Shown here: positions 1-10,196 of the stretch, in pieces | How positions within the stretch are numbered: the stretch's first letter is position 1 | Layout of the letters: each line of letters starts with the position of its first letter | From: Rhizophagus sp. LPA8_4_AMF | Taxonomy: Eukaryota; Glomeromycota; Glomeromycetes; Glomerales; Glomeraceae | DNA length: 28,307 nucleotides | Direction: 5' to 3' | Assembly (NCBI GenBank): GCA_021464525.1 | Contig: JADRCO010000681.1 | Coordinates: 1 to 28,307 of the forward strand | Position numbers and translations under genes: made by a program | Notes under the pieces: generated by a model | The model's database searches: none | The model's input: only the letters and a program-made list of their open reading frames with translations | Told to the model about the DNA's origin: nothing

Positions 1-95
1 TGGAAGCATCATTGGAAGGTTTGGAAGCATAATTTTCTAATAAAATCATTTGGATTGGGAGCTTCCAATCAAATTTTTAACTATTGGAAGCATAA
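1..95. repeat. Cluster of TTGGAAGC motifs
   Basis: The octamer TTGGAAGC or a close variant occurs about four times in 95 bases. There is also a near-palindrome, GATTGGGAGCTTCCAATC, around 53-70 that contains the motif in both orientations. The cluster runs off the left edge, so it may be the end of a larger short-period repeat or transposon terminus. No coding sequence is visible. Confidence 0.45.
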
Positions 96-1785
96 AATGC
101 AAATCACTGCTTATAGTGTAACTAAAAGGTAAAAAAAAAAAAATAATAATAAATAAAATAAAATAAAGAATAAATAATTTGGTCTGGTAAACAGGATTTT
201 TTTTCTCATTTAAATAAAAGAAATTCTAAATAGAGTTTAGTACAAAAAAAAAATATAATAGCATCTGGGAAATTTATTTTTTGATTGTTCCAGATTTATA
301 AAATTCAATAAATCATTTCCAAAAAATTTTTTTTCTGTAACAATAAGAAACAATATTAATTGGTCACGCAATAAAATATTTTCCAAATCACATGTTTAAT
401 TAAGTAATTTTTTCTAAAAAAATATCTTTTTTTTTTTTAATGAGAATATTTTTAATGTAATGTAAATATTACACATCAAACTAAAATGTATCTTTTGCAG
501 GAGTAATCTCGAATTTTTTTTGTCGTTACTGTATGTAATTTAAATTTTTAAAAATTCAAAAATCACCAGTTAATTTGGTTTCAAAAAATTTTCTACTAAA
601 AGAATATTTTCTTATATCATAAATGTAAATTTATTTGAAAAAAAAAAATTTCCTTTGACACTCACAGGAATATTAATTATATTAATTTTAATCTAATGGT
701 ACAAAACCCTTATGCATGGACGCACCACGTCCGTCTCACACAGTGCAAAAGACAACTGACCGATCTCTATGTCTATTCATTATCATGGAATTTCAAATAA
801 TAAATAATAAAGATCCTAATCTCAATGATTTACAATATCAAATAATTTATTATTTTGAGTACTTTATCTAACTCTACCTTCTTTTTACCTTCTTTTTTTT
901 TAAAAAAAAAAAAAAAATTTAGTAACGCATGTCTTTATTAAAATAATATAAAATATATGTACATTACATAAAGAGAATGAATAGAGTCAAAATCCTATAA
1001 CTAACAAAAAAACTATAAGCGCACAAAATAAACATTAACACTCCTACAAAATAAAGTTAGTAAATCCTACAGACGGCTACACCGAAGTCGAAATGTATAT
1101 CAATACCAATTCACGTATCTTTGAACTCCATCCAAATTAAAATTCTGATCCTAAGAAAACTCTAAATTCTACTATACTATATACAAACAAATAACAAAAT
1201 AAAATAAAATGAAAATTTTCGTCGGAAACTTTTTAACGTGAAATCACGTGACTTCAACGGAATTCTAGATGATTTTCCCCAATTAATCTTTATCTTTTTG
1301 TTGCCCTCCATTTTTTTTGGTGCTTAACACCCGGTGGACTATTTTTTAATCTTTTATCATTAACATTCTTCTCGTCCGATTCTCTATTTGCTCTTTTCAT
1401 ACGGTTTGTGAAATTATCGTTAAGCGTTGTAAATTCTAGTATTATTTTACTTTGTTCCGCTAACCTAATTGATACACAAATATTAATAATTTTGATATTC
1501 ACATTACAATTTTTGTTAATCTTCTTTTTAGATACTTTCCCGTGTATTTTTCATCAGGATATATCCACTTGATCCTCTACATATTTACATGTAAATGAGT
1601 ATCAATTTTACATCAATAAAAAAAATTCAAGGGGGAGATGCTTCTTCTTTCGAAAGGATTAAATATATACATGGTATATATATAATACTGTGTGACCAGA
1701 TAGAATTGTAACCTACTATAAACTAATAGTCAAACGTCATCATTCATTCAATTCTTTTTGTTGTGTTTGCTACAAATAAAAAAAA
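96..1785. other. AT-rich DNA without recognisable gene
   Basis: The stretch is made of A/T homopolymers and short random open frames. A 70-codon open frame on the minus strand (1290-1502) is rich in K, N and R and has no domain, no GC rise and no promoter, so I treat it as chance. The slightly GC-richer patch near 705-780 matches nothing I recognise. Confidence 0.5.
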
Positions 1786-1790
1786 GAGAA

Positions 1791-2014
1791 ATGAGTGAAC
1801 CTTAAATATTATTTCATGAAGAAAATAGGAAAAGGTATACAGAGTATTTTACGTAAAAAAGAGTCACTCACATATTAAATTGCAGAAAATTGTCCAAATA
1901 TCTTTCTCAACAATTGATGATAAAACTACATCATTAACTCTTATAGAATCATTATTGGAGAAACTAAAATCAACAAATAGAACGAGTTTAATTAAAAGAA
2001 AAAAAATAAAATGA
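1791..2014 (+). pseudogene. Possible broken two-exon gene, unknown function
   Basis: I do not recognise a family. An ATG at 1791 is followed after four codons by a stop, but the same frame continues as EENRKRYTEYFT. A GTAAAA donor-like site and a TTGCAG acceptor-like site ending at 1885 then bracket a putative intron of only about 33 bases. After the acceptor a 42-codon frame is open (1886-2014), beginning KIVQISFSTIDDK and ending in a lysine-rich tail. The splice would not join these two frames in phase as written. It could therefore be a decayed exon pair or coincidence in AT-rich DNA. Confidence is low. Confidence 0.15.
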
Positions 2015-2789
2015 TTGTTATATCCATACCATAAACCAGATACATGGTTCCATCGCTTTATATATTTTCTTCAGTCATATCCATCGCAGAAAACTAAAGC
2101 ATAATCCCCTTAAAGAGTATTAAGAATTCTTATTGCCACTTTACCAGTTACGTCACCTAAGCGCTTTAGTTTGAAGAAAAAATTTATATATTCTCCAAAT
2201 ATGACGCTATTGTGCGCTTCTTTTTTATAAATTAAGATATAGTAAAATTTACTTATTTCTATAATATATATATAATATGCGTTCTGGCTCTAAAAAAAAT
2301 AAACTACATTAGTTAAAATCATTATTATTAAACTACAAACTATTAGAAATATTTACCATTATTTTGTCTTGTTTAAGAAAAGAACTAGCGGCTAAAGAAC
2401 ATGATATTACAGTATTTTTTTTCCGGTTAAACTTAAAAACATAATATACAGTATATATAGCAATAAAAAAATTCTGTACAACAAAAGTTTTAGATAAGCA
2501 AGATTAGCAAGCTCCAAATCTCCAAATTTGAAACTTGTTTTGCATGATAGATTCTATATTAGAATTCCTTGAATTATGAAATTCTTGTGAAATTGCTAAA
2601 TATGTAACATTCATTTGGAATTTAGATTATCCACTAATCTAAATCTATTGAGATTATTGCCAATCCTTTTTTGACTAAACATCACGTTCTTGGATATAAT
2701 CATTTGTAATTTACGTAATTTACGAACTTTTGAAATTTGATTCTCATTATTTATTCAAAATTAAAAAATACAAAATTAATAATAATGAT
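2015..2789. other. AT-rich DNA, nothing recognised
   Basis: No open frame of note, RNA gene or repeat structure was seen in this stretch. It precedes the LINE fragment beginning near 2.79 kb. Confidence 0.5.
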
Positions 2790-3560
2790 GAAGACTTATA
2801 TATAGAAAACAATTTAATTACAAAAATTAATGATAAAATGGATAATAGATATTAGGATTTTGGTTTAGAAATTGATAAAGAAGCAGAGATAACAATGAAA
2901 TAGGAGCGTTTAACAGAAAAACAGATAACTGCAATATCTGAATATGGAATATGGTCGGTCGTTTTTCTAAAAATAAAATATTAATTGTTAAGCATCATTT
3001 TTTTTAAAGAAAAAGATTAATGGTGCCAATAAATAAATTATGTAAAAACAAAGGGGTTTAGCTTCAAGTACACCAAATTGTTATAATATATGAAAAACAT
3101 TTATTACTTGCAGTTAGAAGCACTTAGTAAAACCTTGTTATATTATGTTAATAATGCTTATGAACTGGGTTCATTATTCAAAATTCAAATGAAATAATAT
3201 ATTGGACAAGTGGCGATAATGGGAATATAATTAAATTTATATCGCAGACGCATTGAAGATTTTATATGAAAATGATTTTACAATATGTGAACATGAACTA
3301 GCAGCTGATGATGATCATGAGATAGCAGTAGGACTCATAAGAATTGAAGATGAAGAGTTAACAGTAGGAAGTAGAGATCATTATTAAGAAAGAAAAATAT
3401 TTTATTCTTAGAACAATGCTTAGGAAGCGATATGACATTATTGTTAAAATGGAAACATTTATGCAAAGAAGTTAACTCCAGTACTAAAGGGAAAATACTA
3501 AAATGGTATGAAAAATTAAAGTAGTTACAGTAGGTATCACCAAAAATTGGGATAAGAAAA
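2790..3560 (+). mobile_element. Decayed LINE ORF2 fragment (region between reverse transcriptase and RNase H)
   Basis: One reading frame runs from about 2800 to 3230 with several internal stops. It carries EITMK, ERLTEKQITAISEYGIW and, further on, LEALSKTLLYYVNNAYEL. After a shift of frame the next piece (about 3243-3387) reads ALKILYENDFTICEHELAAD, and a later piece reads LLKWKHLCKEVNSSTKGKIL followed by KWYEKLK. This order (EYGIW, NN, then KWY) is what I associate with the C-terminal half of the LINE ORF2 proteins abundant in Glomeromycotina. That is from memory of the family, not a search. No YADD or YTDGS motif is visible, so only the linker between the catalytic domains survives. It is heavily mutated and presumably dead. 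It may belong to the same insertion as the LINE tail at 4.9-6.2 kb, split by the antisense tandem-repeat gene, or be a separate fragment. Confidence 0.5.
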
Positions 3561-3821
3561 ATAGTTTCAGAATTATAAATTTTATTTTTGTTTTTATTGA
3601 TAACTACAGATACAAGTGGTAATCGAACGAAGTAGCAGAACTACAAGTAACTAAGCCAAAGAGAACGAAAAAAAATAGGGAAAGGGAATCAAAAAAAGCA
3701 GTATATGGACTAGTAAGCCACTACAAAAATAATATTAAAAGAACCAACAACCGTTCATCACCTCTCAACTACACAATCCTATGGTTCCCTACAAAATTTA
3801 GAATAGAATTTTTAGTTAAAA

Positions 3822-4800
3822 CTACAATCTTTCGCTATTTAGGGTTTGAACGTGCGGGTCTGAGCTGCCTTCATGATTTTTCTTCTTCTTGGCTTTAGCA
3901 GTAAGTGAAATTTGCTTGAGGCTGAAGGCCTCAATTTGTTCTTGTTCGATGAGGGTGTATTCTTTTTGTCCTTTTGGTGGTTAGATCGGGGTTTGGGAAG
4001 CGATCATCTTTATTGGTTTCTCTAGCTCCAACATCTTCTGGAAGATTTCTTGGCTTTAGCACGTAAGCGAGATTTGCTTGAGGCTGAAGGCCTCAATTTG
4101 TTCTTGTCCGATGAGGATATATTCTTTTCGCCTTTTGGTAGTTTGATCGGGGTTTGGTCATCTTTATTTGTTGCTCTAGCTCCAACATCATCTGGCTTTA
4201 GCACGTAAGTGAGATTTGCTTGAGGCTGAAGGCCTCAATTTGTTCTTGTCCGATGAGGATGTATTCTTTTGTGCTTTTGGTGGTTTGATCGGGGGCTTTG
4301 GAAGCGATTATCTTTATTGGTTTTTCTAGTTCCAACATTTTCTGGAGGGTTTCTTGGCTTTAGCACATAAGCGAGATTTGCTTGAGGCTGAAGGCCTCAA
4401 TTTGTTCTTGTCCGATGAGGATGTATTCTTTTGTGCTTTTGGTGGTTTGATCGGGGGCTTTGGAAGCGATTATCTTTATTGGTTTTTCTAGTTCCAACAT
4501 TTTCTGGAGGGTTTCTTGGCTTTAGCACATAAGCGAGATTTGCTTGAGGCTGAAGGCCTCTATTTTTCCGATGAGGATGTATTTTTTTTGTGTTTTTGGT
4601 GGTTTGATCGGGTTTGGAAGCGATCATCTTTATAGCTCCAGCATCTTCTGGAGGGTTTCATGTGAACTGAAATAAAGGACTCCTATGGTTTTCCAGTTCT
4701 GTTTGACAAATTTGAATGATTTGATGCGGAAGTATTTGAAGAATTCTGCCGTCGTCAAAGTTTCGGTCTCAGTGTATATATATTCAGAATTATAAAAAAT
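3822..4800 (-). pseudogene. ORF1-like (RRM-type?) gene with internally amplified 3' part
   Basis: Read on the minus strand, the N-terminal part (about 4790-4660) gives TAEFFKYFRIKSFKFVKQNW then TIGVLYFSSHETLQKMLELE. The alternation of short hydrophobic strands and a helix resembles half of an RRM fold, as in many LINE ORF1 proteins; that is inference. A block reading KPIKI, EYILIGQEQIEAFSLKQ and ISLTAKAKKKK follows, and the frame closes at 3822-3824 after NHEGSSDPHVQTLNSERL. This 3' half is present five times (see the tandem array). All but the terminal copy carry one extra base before the AKAK motif, which puts a stop in the running frame. The copy nearest the N-terminal part also lacks about ten bases after MLEL. 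The gene is thus broken. It could be LINE ORF1 or a host gene carrying the same domain. GC content is visibly higher than in the surroundings, typical of former coding sequence here. Confidence 0.5.
3890..4660 (-). repeat. Five-unit tandem array, about 162-bp unit
   Basis: Units begin at TGGCTTTAGCA-type sites at 3890, 4051, 4193, 4355 and 4517. Their lengths are about 161, 142, 162, 162 and 143 bases. Units 3 and 4 differ at only about two positions, so their duplication is recent, while units 1, 2 and 5 have small deletions. The 162-bp unit equals 54 codons, so the reading frame is conserved from unit to unit on the minus strand. Each unit contains GAGGCTGAAGGCCTC, an inverted-repeat core, and GATCGGGG. 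The array lies inside the ORF1-like gene. Confidence 0.9.
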
Positions 4801-4887
4801 ATGATGGAACGATCAAGGTCACGCGACGTAGTGTTTATAAAGAAAAATCCAAAGAAAGAAAAATAAAAATATTGGTATAGTGTTGCG

Positions 4888-6183
4888 GATTGTTACTTAC
4901 CGCACCCTACCATATTAATTTACTCTTAGTGGTACACTTCAACATTGGGCAAGTTCTACACGAGCCAAGATTTTACAATCTTGATCGTCTGTCCAAACAA
5001 CATTCATGTCAAATATACACTGATTCACAAAACGTAATTCCCACTTTTACCAACTCAATAATCCTAAACTTACCCCACGACTTCTAAAAAAATTAAATAC
5101 CTTAAGTCAAAATTCAATTTAATGATTACTCTAGTCAAAGTCAAATCATATTCAGGGAACGTATATAATGATCAAGATATACTGGATAAAGATAGGTTTT
5201 CCAAATCTGTATATACGAATATTAAGAGATTAGGCTTACCTATTCAGATTTGTACGTTAAAACTTAAAATGGATTAACTAAATCATCATTGATCGCAAGT
5301 TTTAAAGACGATGATGGTTAATAACGAACGATTTCAAGCTCATTTAAACCACACAAGTTTGGGTATTATCAATACAATTATTTTACAAAATCTTATTAAT
5401 TGTAAATGGTCGCAAATCTGGCTCAATTACAACTCTACTGAGAGACCATCTTTATCTTCGCTCGTCCTTTAGCAGAAGGAGTTTCAACTGGAGGGGCATC
5501 TGTTTCAATTGACTGTTCTACAAGTCTTCGCTTTAGTAAAATCAATAGTTGGAGAATCAAGTGCTCAACTTAATCTCTTCCCACATTAGATATTTTACAT
5601 TGAAAATTTTCCGTTCCTTCTTAAAGGACTTAATTTATGTTTTATGTGCAATGAAGAAACGGAAACTAATTCTCATTCAGAGTAATGGCGACAAATTAAC
5701 TATTATAGCCTCTGATACAGTAAAACAATATAGTATCTTTAAATGGACCGAACATAGCTTAGTATTCACCCGCTAATGGTATTGTTGCTAAATATTGTTC
5801 TTTGCGAATTAGTCGTATTTTTACTACGCATCTTAATTCCACACATACGATCGTACATACATACGACCACTTCATGGAGTTATTCCAGCCCGTATAACGA
5901 TTTTTGTGATGTCAATTCTCAGTGGATACGTATGATTTAATTTTTTTGATTTTTCTTTAAATTCTTCTATTTCTTTGAATTTTTATTCTTTTTCTTCCCC
6001 TTTTGTTAATTTATAATTCTCTTTCATCCCAGTTGACATAGCGGCTTAGTTTTTCTATTGTTAGCTTTTTTTTTTTTAATACGAAGGGTGGGTCCCGTAC
6101 GTTTTGATTGATTATAGTTAGGGTATTTAGACGATGTATTTTTATCTCTTGTTCTTTGTATGCTACATGTAATCAATCAATTT
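4888..6183 (+). mobile_element. 5'-truncated LINE: RNase H, zinc-motif tail and 3' UTR
   Basis: The first open stretch (4890-5087) contains CQIYTDSQNVI, the second conserved aspartate block of a type I RNase H domain as found in LINE ORF2 proteins. Next comes WSQIWLNYNSTERPS near 5410-5450. In another frame at 5629-5676, LNLCFMCNEETETNSH follows the CxxC...ETxxH pattern of the zinc motif downstream of RNase H in many LINEs. A further piece near 5872-5930 reads HGVIPARITIFVMSILSG. The 3' UTR is T-rich, then holds TTGACATAGCGGCTTAG (6033-6049) and GAAGGGTGGGTCCCGTACG (6084-6102). It ends around AATCAATCAAT at 6171-6181, a short-repeat end rather than poly(A). Reverse transcriptase and endonuclease are absent, as in an ordinary 5'-truncated insertion. 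Several frame changes and stops show it is old. Confidence 0.65.
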
Positions 6184-6250
6184 AATGATCCTTCTTTAAT
6201 AAAATATTGGTATACATCTGATCCCAGCAAAATAATAATATTAATGAAGA

Positions 6251-6510
6251 TATATTTCCTATCTGTAATTTAAATATTAAAAAAGAAATATTAAAACATT
6301 AAAGAATGTTGGATTTATATAATAATAGTAAAAGTTCGTTTAATTTCTTGTCAGAAAGAAATGATAAATGCGTATACCTTTTAAAACGATGAAAAATAAA
6401 AGAAATAAAAAAATAGATGTAATCAATCAATTCGTCGGTGGTGATGAAGAACGTATAAATGTTTTAAGATTTGATAGAACATGTTATAACAGTGGAGAAT
6501 ATTAATTGAA
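6251..6510 (+). mobile_element. Decayed LINE fragment, zinc-motif region
   Basis: The frame starting at 6251 reads PICNLNIKKEILKH, then after a stop RMLDLYNNSKSSFNFLSERN. The stretch 6257-6325 is similar at the DNA level to 24247-24308 (shared TTAAATATTAAAAAAGA and TAAAGAATG-TG-ATTTATATAA), so both come from one repeat family. A second weak similarity is GATGAAGAACGTATAAAT against GATGAGGAAGAACATATAAA. I place it in LINE ORF2 just before RNase H, by the C/C pattern and resemblance to Glomeromycotina LINEs. It lies immediately 3' of the other LINE's end, and AATCAATCAATT recurs at 6421. Confidence 0.4.
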
Positions 6511-7365
6511 CATATAAAAGAGAATGAAGGTATAAATATTCTTGTGAATGGGAATCAATATAAGAGAATTAGATGATACGAAGGCGTATTACATATCATT
6601 ATTTTGTCATTAATCTTATTAAAAGAAAGAATAATTAATTGATCTCCAATCTCCATTATTAGCCGTTCAAATTTTCTAGAAGAAATAAAACATTCCACAA
6701 TAAGTCAAATAAGATTTTTTTTTTTTTTTGTCAAAGAATTTTAAGTAATTTACAATATATTATTTACGTTGGCGCAGCAAAAATGATTGTCAGTTCATAT
6801 TATATCAAATATAGAGAACTTTCATAATTTTTAATAAATAAATAAATTATTCAAGATTTATTAAATTTTAAGTCATGAATGAATACACAAAAATTATAAT
6901 AAAAACTTTGCATTACTATTAAGAAATCTAAATTTAATCGCTCACATTGATTTAATAATAATGTTCAAATATTAAATATTCTAAATTAAAAAAGTCGATC
7001 CGTTTTTAATATTCCATCTTTTTTCCCATATTTCCGGAATTATATCACGGAATATATCGAATTAATTACATTTTCCGTGAATGTTTACAGAAATAACAGA
7101 AATAACGGATAAAATTTTTTATAGGGCTAAAATCAATATAAATTTTAACATGAACTAAAGAATGTTTCTGAAATTCTAAAGATGAAATATAACATTATAT
7201 TTGAAATTCTATCGAATTAAATGGATCGTTTTTTCTTTTACGTTATACGTCACTAATATTTTAGCTCTATTGACAAACTGAAATATATTCAATATAATCT
7301 AAGATCAGAATCAATGTTCTTTGCTTTGCTATTTCTTTATATCCAATAAAATTTTAAATAAAGTT
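6511..7365. other. AT-rich DNA, nothing recognised
   Basis: No coding or RNA signal was found. There is a 16-base T run near 6715-6730, and the TTCCGGAAT/TTCCGTGAA words near 7030-7080 are isolated. Confidence 0.5.
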
Positions 7366-7484
7366 CAAGAATATTGTTCAGAGTGAACAGGAATATTGTC
7401 CTTTGTTTCACTCTGAACAAATTCTTGCATAATAATTGGGGGGAACTATAAATTAAGAATTATTGTCTTTGACAATAATTCCTG
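7366..7484. repeat. Nested long palindromes (hairpin cluster)
   Basis: The arm at 7366-7387 (CAAGAATATTGTTCAGAGTG plus AA) is complementary to 7407-7427 apart from one bulged base. A second hairpin, GAATTATTGTC at 7457-7467 with GACAATAATTC at 7471-7481, is an 11-bp perfect stem with a TTT loop. The loop of the first hairpin contains CAGGAATATTGTC (7388-7400), which is also complementary to GACAATAATTCCTG (7471-7484). The three elements share the GAATATTGTC word, so they may derive from one MITE-like or fold-back element. No coding content is present. Confidence 0.8.
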
Positions 7485-7520
7485 TGAAATAATTAAACTA
7501 ATTAAATTTTAAAGGAATAA

Positions 7521-7620
7521 ATTAAGGGTCGGGATTTAGAGATAGGGATATCGGGATAAGGTTAGGATAGGAATGGGATTAGGGTCGGGATAGGGTTAGG
7601 ATAAGTGGATTAGGATTTCA
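7521..7620 (+). repeat. G-rich degenerate repeat, telomere-like
   Basis: About 100 bases of purine-rich sequence are built from words such as GGTTAGGATAGG, GGATTAGGGTCGGG and ATAGGGTTAGG. Several are one change from the TTAGGG telomere repeat common to fungi, but spacing is irregular. The C-poor G-rich strand is unlike everything around it. It may be a decayed interstitial telomeric stretch or a local GGRWW expansion with G-quadruplex potential. Confidence 0.55.
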
Positions 7621-7743
7621 GTAAATGAAAAATGGATTAAGGCCCATTAAAAGAAAGGAAATTGTTAAAAAAAATGTAAACGAATTAAAATATTCAAATG
7701 CTTCGTTTATTTGTTATTTAAAAGGAGTGTAAATTGTAATTCT

Positions 7744-8085
7744 GAGCAATGGAGAATCAGGTGATTAATCCAATTGCTCGAATAATTTTATGTAAAAATA
7801 AATTTATTATAAGCAACGGAGAATCAGGTGATTGATCCAGTTGCTCGAATAATTTTATATAAATACTAGGAAACGGAAACCGTTACCAAGTCCGAAGCGC
7901 AGTTATCATCGTATATCATCACGTGCCGGACGGACTTGTGAAACCGATACGAATAGTATATAGTCCTTCATTACACTTCGGACTAATTATGAGCAACGGA
8001 GAATCAGGTGATTGATCCATAATTTTGTGTATAAAAGAGTGTAAAAATTATGAGCAATGGTTATTTAAACCAGCTATTCGAATAA
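7744..8085 (+). repeat. Four dispersed copies of a hairpin repeat (GAGCAAYGG ... TTGCTCG)
   Basis: Copies start at 7744, 7811, 7991 and 8052. The full unit is about 35-50 bases: GAGCAAYGGAGAATCAGGTG, then ATTRATCCARTTGCTCG and usually AATAATTTTAT. Ends pair (GAGCAA with TTGCTC) and the inner AATCAGGTGATT pairs with itself. Copy 3 lacks the right arm. Copy 4 has a different core (GGTTATTTAAACC) that still closes a stem, between GAGCAATGG and CCAGCTATTCG. Preserved pairing with changed sequence suggests the fold matters or that the element spreads as a fold-back unit. Confidence 0.8.
7889..7984. repeat. ~96-bp segment with 9-bp terminal inverted repeats
   Basis: AGTCCGAAG at 7889-7897 and CTTCGGACT at 7976-7984 are perfect inverse complements. 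They flank a segment that separates hairpin copies 2 and 3 and is more GC-rich than its surroundings. It contains GCCGGACGGACTTG and an ATACGAATAGTATATAG stretch. It could be a tiny non-autonomous insertion. No clear target duplication was seen. Confidence 0.45.
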
Positions 8086-10190
8086 CTTTGTAATAATTTT
8101 TATTTTATTTATAATTTGTAATAAAATCAAAATTTTTGAATTTAAAATATTTTTAAACGGAATAAATGAATATTGGATAATTAGATTAGGGTTAAAGTGA
8201 GGAGTAATAGGAATTAATGGAGAATGAATTTTTATATGAATATACATATTTAATTTATTGATTCTTTTTGTGTTCTTTTATTTATTTGTTTTATTGTAAA
8301 AAAAAAATAGTGAAATATTTTTGCCATTTCTCTAGGAATTTTCAGAGCCTTTTTATAAGTAAAAAAAAAAATATTAAACAATCATGCGGTTTCTATTTTG
8401 AGCGTAAAAAAACAATAAAAATTAAATGATTTTTTATTGAACGGAACAATACAGTGAAACGCGTCAGATCGTCAAGTACGTTACATAACGTTACATAAAA
8501 TTTAGTTATTGTTTTTAAAAATTATATTATTAAATAAATACGTCATTGCTTTTGTTCCATTTGCTTGCGTAATTCCCTCTTTATCTGACTTTATAAAAAA
8601 AAGTATTGTTATTGTAGATATTTACGTAATAATAATAGAATTTATTTTTAGTAAATATCGATTTTTCGGACTAAAATTCCGATTATAAATCGATTTATTT
8701 TCTAAAAATGTCATTTAACAAAGAAAAAAAAATGTCTTTAATAAAAAAGAAGAAAATGAGTCGTCATGTTTATGCATTTTCTTTCACAAAGAAAAAAAAA
8801 CCTAGAACGAATGAACGATTACAAAACTTTAAAAACTTTATTAGGCAAATTTATTCTACGTGATATAATCAAATTTATTTATGTAAGAGTACATGTTCCG
8901 TGATGTCTTACTTGCGATTCTTAAATCTTTCATTTGCAATTTTACAACTATAACAAATTAAAGTTTATTTTATCATGATTTGCGGCAGTCGCAAAAAGTC
9001 ACATCATGTGTCACAAAATATATCATCGTCATTGTCGTCATTGTACATCATTTCATGATCATCATACAATTATCGAAATTTATAGTACTTTGATAAAAAT
9101 AAAAGTAGAAAAGTTCAAAACTATGTGATAAATTTTCAAATTTGATTTTTTGATTGTTTTCTTTTTTTCCGAGAAGAGAAAATAAAAAATAAATTATCTA
9201 AATATGTTCATTTATTGACTACTTTTCTTTGATAAAATGCTCCATTTAGGTTCTTTAATTTATTTGCCATCATGTCAATATTTTCATTCGCCATTATTAA
9301 AAAAAAAAGAATTTCATCTAAATAAAACCATAAAAGATGACATATGATCAATTCTGAAACGCCAACATACATCGGAGTTCTTATTTTTTTAAAAAAATTA
9401 TCATTTAAAACCTGTTAGAAACAAGCAAAATTGATTTAACCTACTAAAGGTTTTGAAAAGTATTTTTTTTTTTTTTTTATTGTATAAAATTCATTGTAAA
9501 AATTTTTGCTACATATTTATTCGTCTATTCGTTTATTTTTATGTTTCACATATTTTTGTACCAATTATTCCATAATTAAATTAAAATAAACAACATATTT
9601 TTATAATAAATCACTTTTAATTGTTCCTTTTACAGAATTCCATATCTTAAAAAAGTCTCATGAAATACGCCCTCGATGATCACATTGTTATACAGCATTT
9701 ATTGCGTAATTCATTTAAGATACCTAGAATAGCCTTAAGGAAATTCCTTTCCTTCCACTGTTTAAACGCGAAAAAGGAAATAATGTTTGGCCAAGATTAT
9801 GCTACGCGTTCGGCCAAGGATCTGCAAATTTTTTAAGGCATTATAATCATGTGATACAATATTTAATGCAGTGAATAAAATGATTTAACATTACAGGGTA
9901 ATTTTATGAAAGGACTTATCGTGCATCAATAAGATTTATAAAATTTTGTTTGTACCATTACCAAATACCATCATATAATAGTAAACAACGAAGCCATGTC
10001 ACCGATCATTAATTTATTTATTCTTGATCACTTCAATAAAAATTATTTTAGAATCCTTAAAGCTCTCTTAATTATATTGTTCTTAATAAAGTTATTGATC
10101 AAAGTGCATTATGCATATCACAAAACAATGTCATAAATTTCTTTGTCGTGATTGTAAATTCCGCTGATATAATGTTAAATCTTATCATGA
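8086..10190. other. AT-rich DNA; minor inverted and direct repeats only
   Basis: No gene was recognised in this 2.1-kb stretch. Near 8648-8697 there is an imperfect inverted repeat around ATCGATTT and AAATCGAT with inner TTCGGA/TCCGAT. Near 8479-8500 ACGTTACATA is directly repeated. TTGGCCAAG and CGGCCAAGG words lie near 9790-9820. The 3' part is upstream of the HMG gene and may hold its regulatory sequence, but no site could be assigned. Confidence 0.45.
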
Positions 10191-10196
10191 AAAACT

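Noticed and set aside
3890-4660. CRISPR-like array
   Set aside because: Units are contiguous 162-bp coding repeats without unique spacers, in a eukaryotic context. They are tandem duplications.
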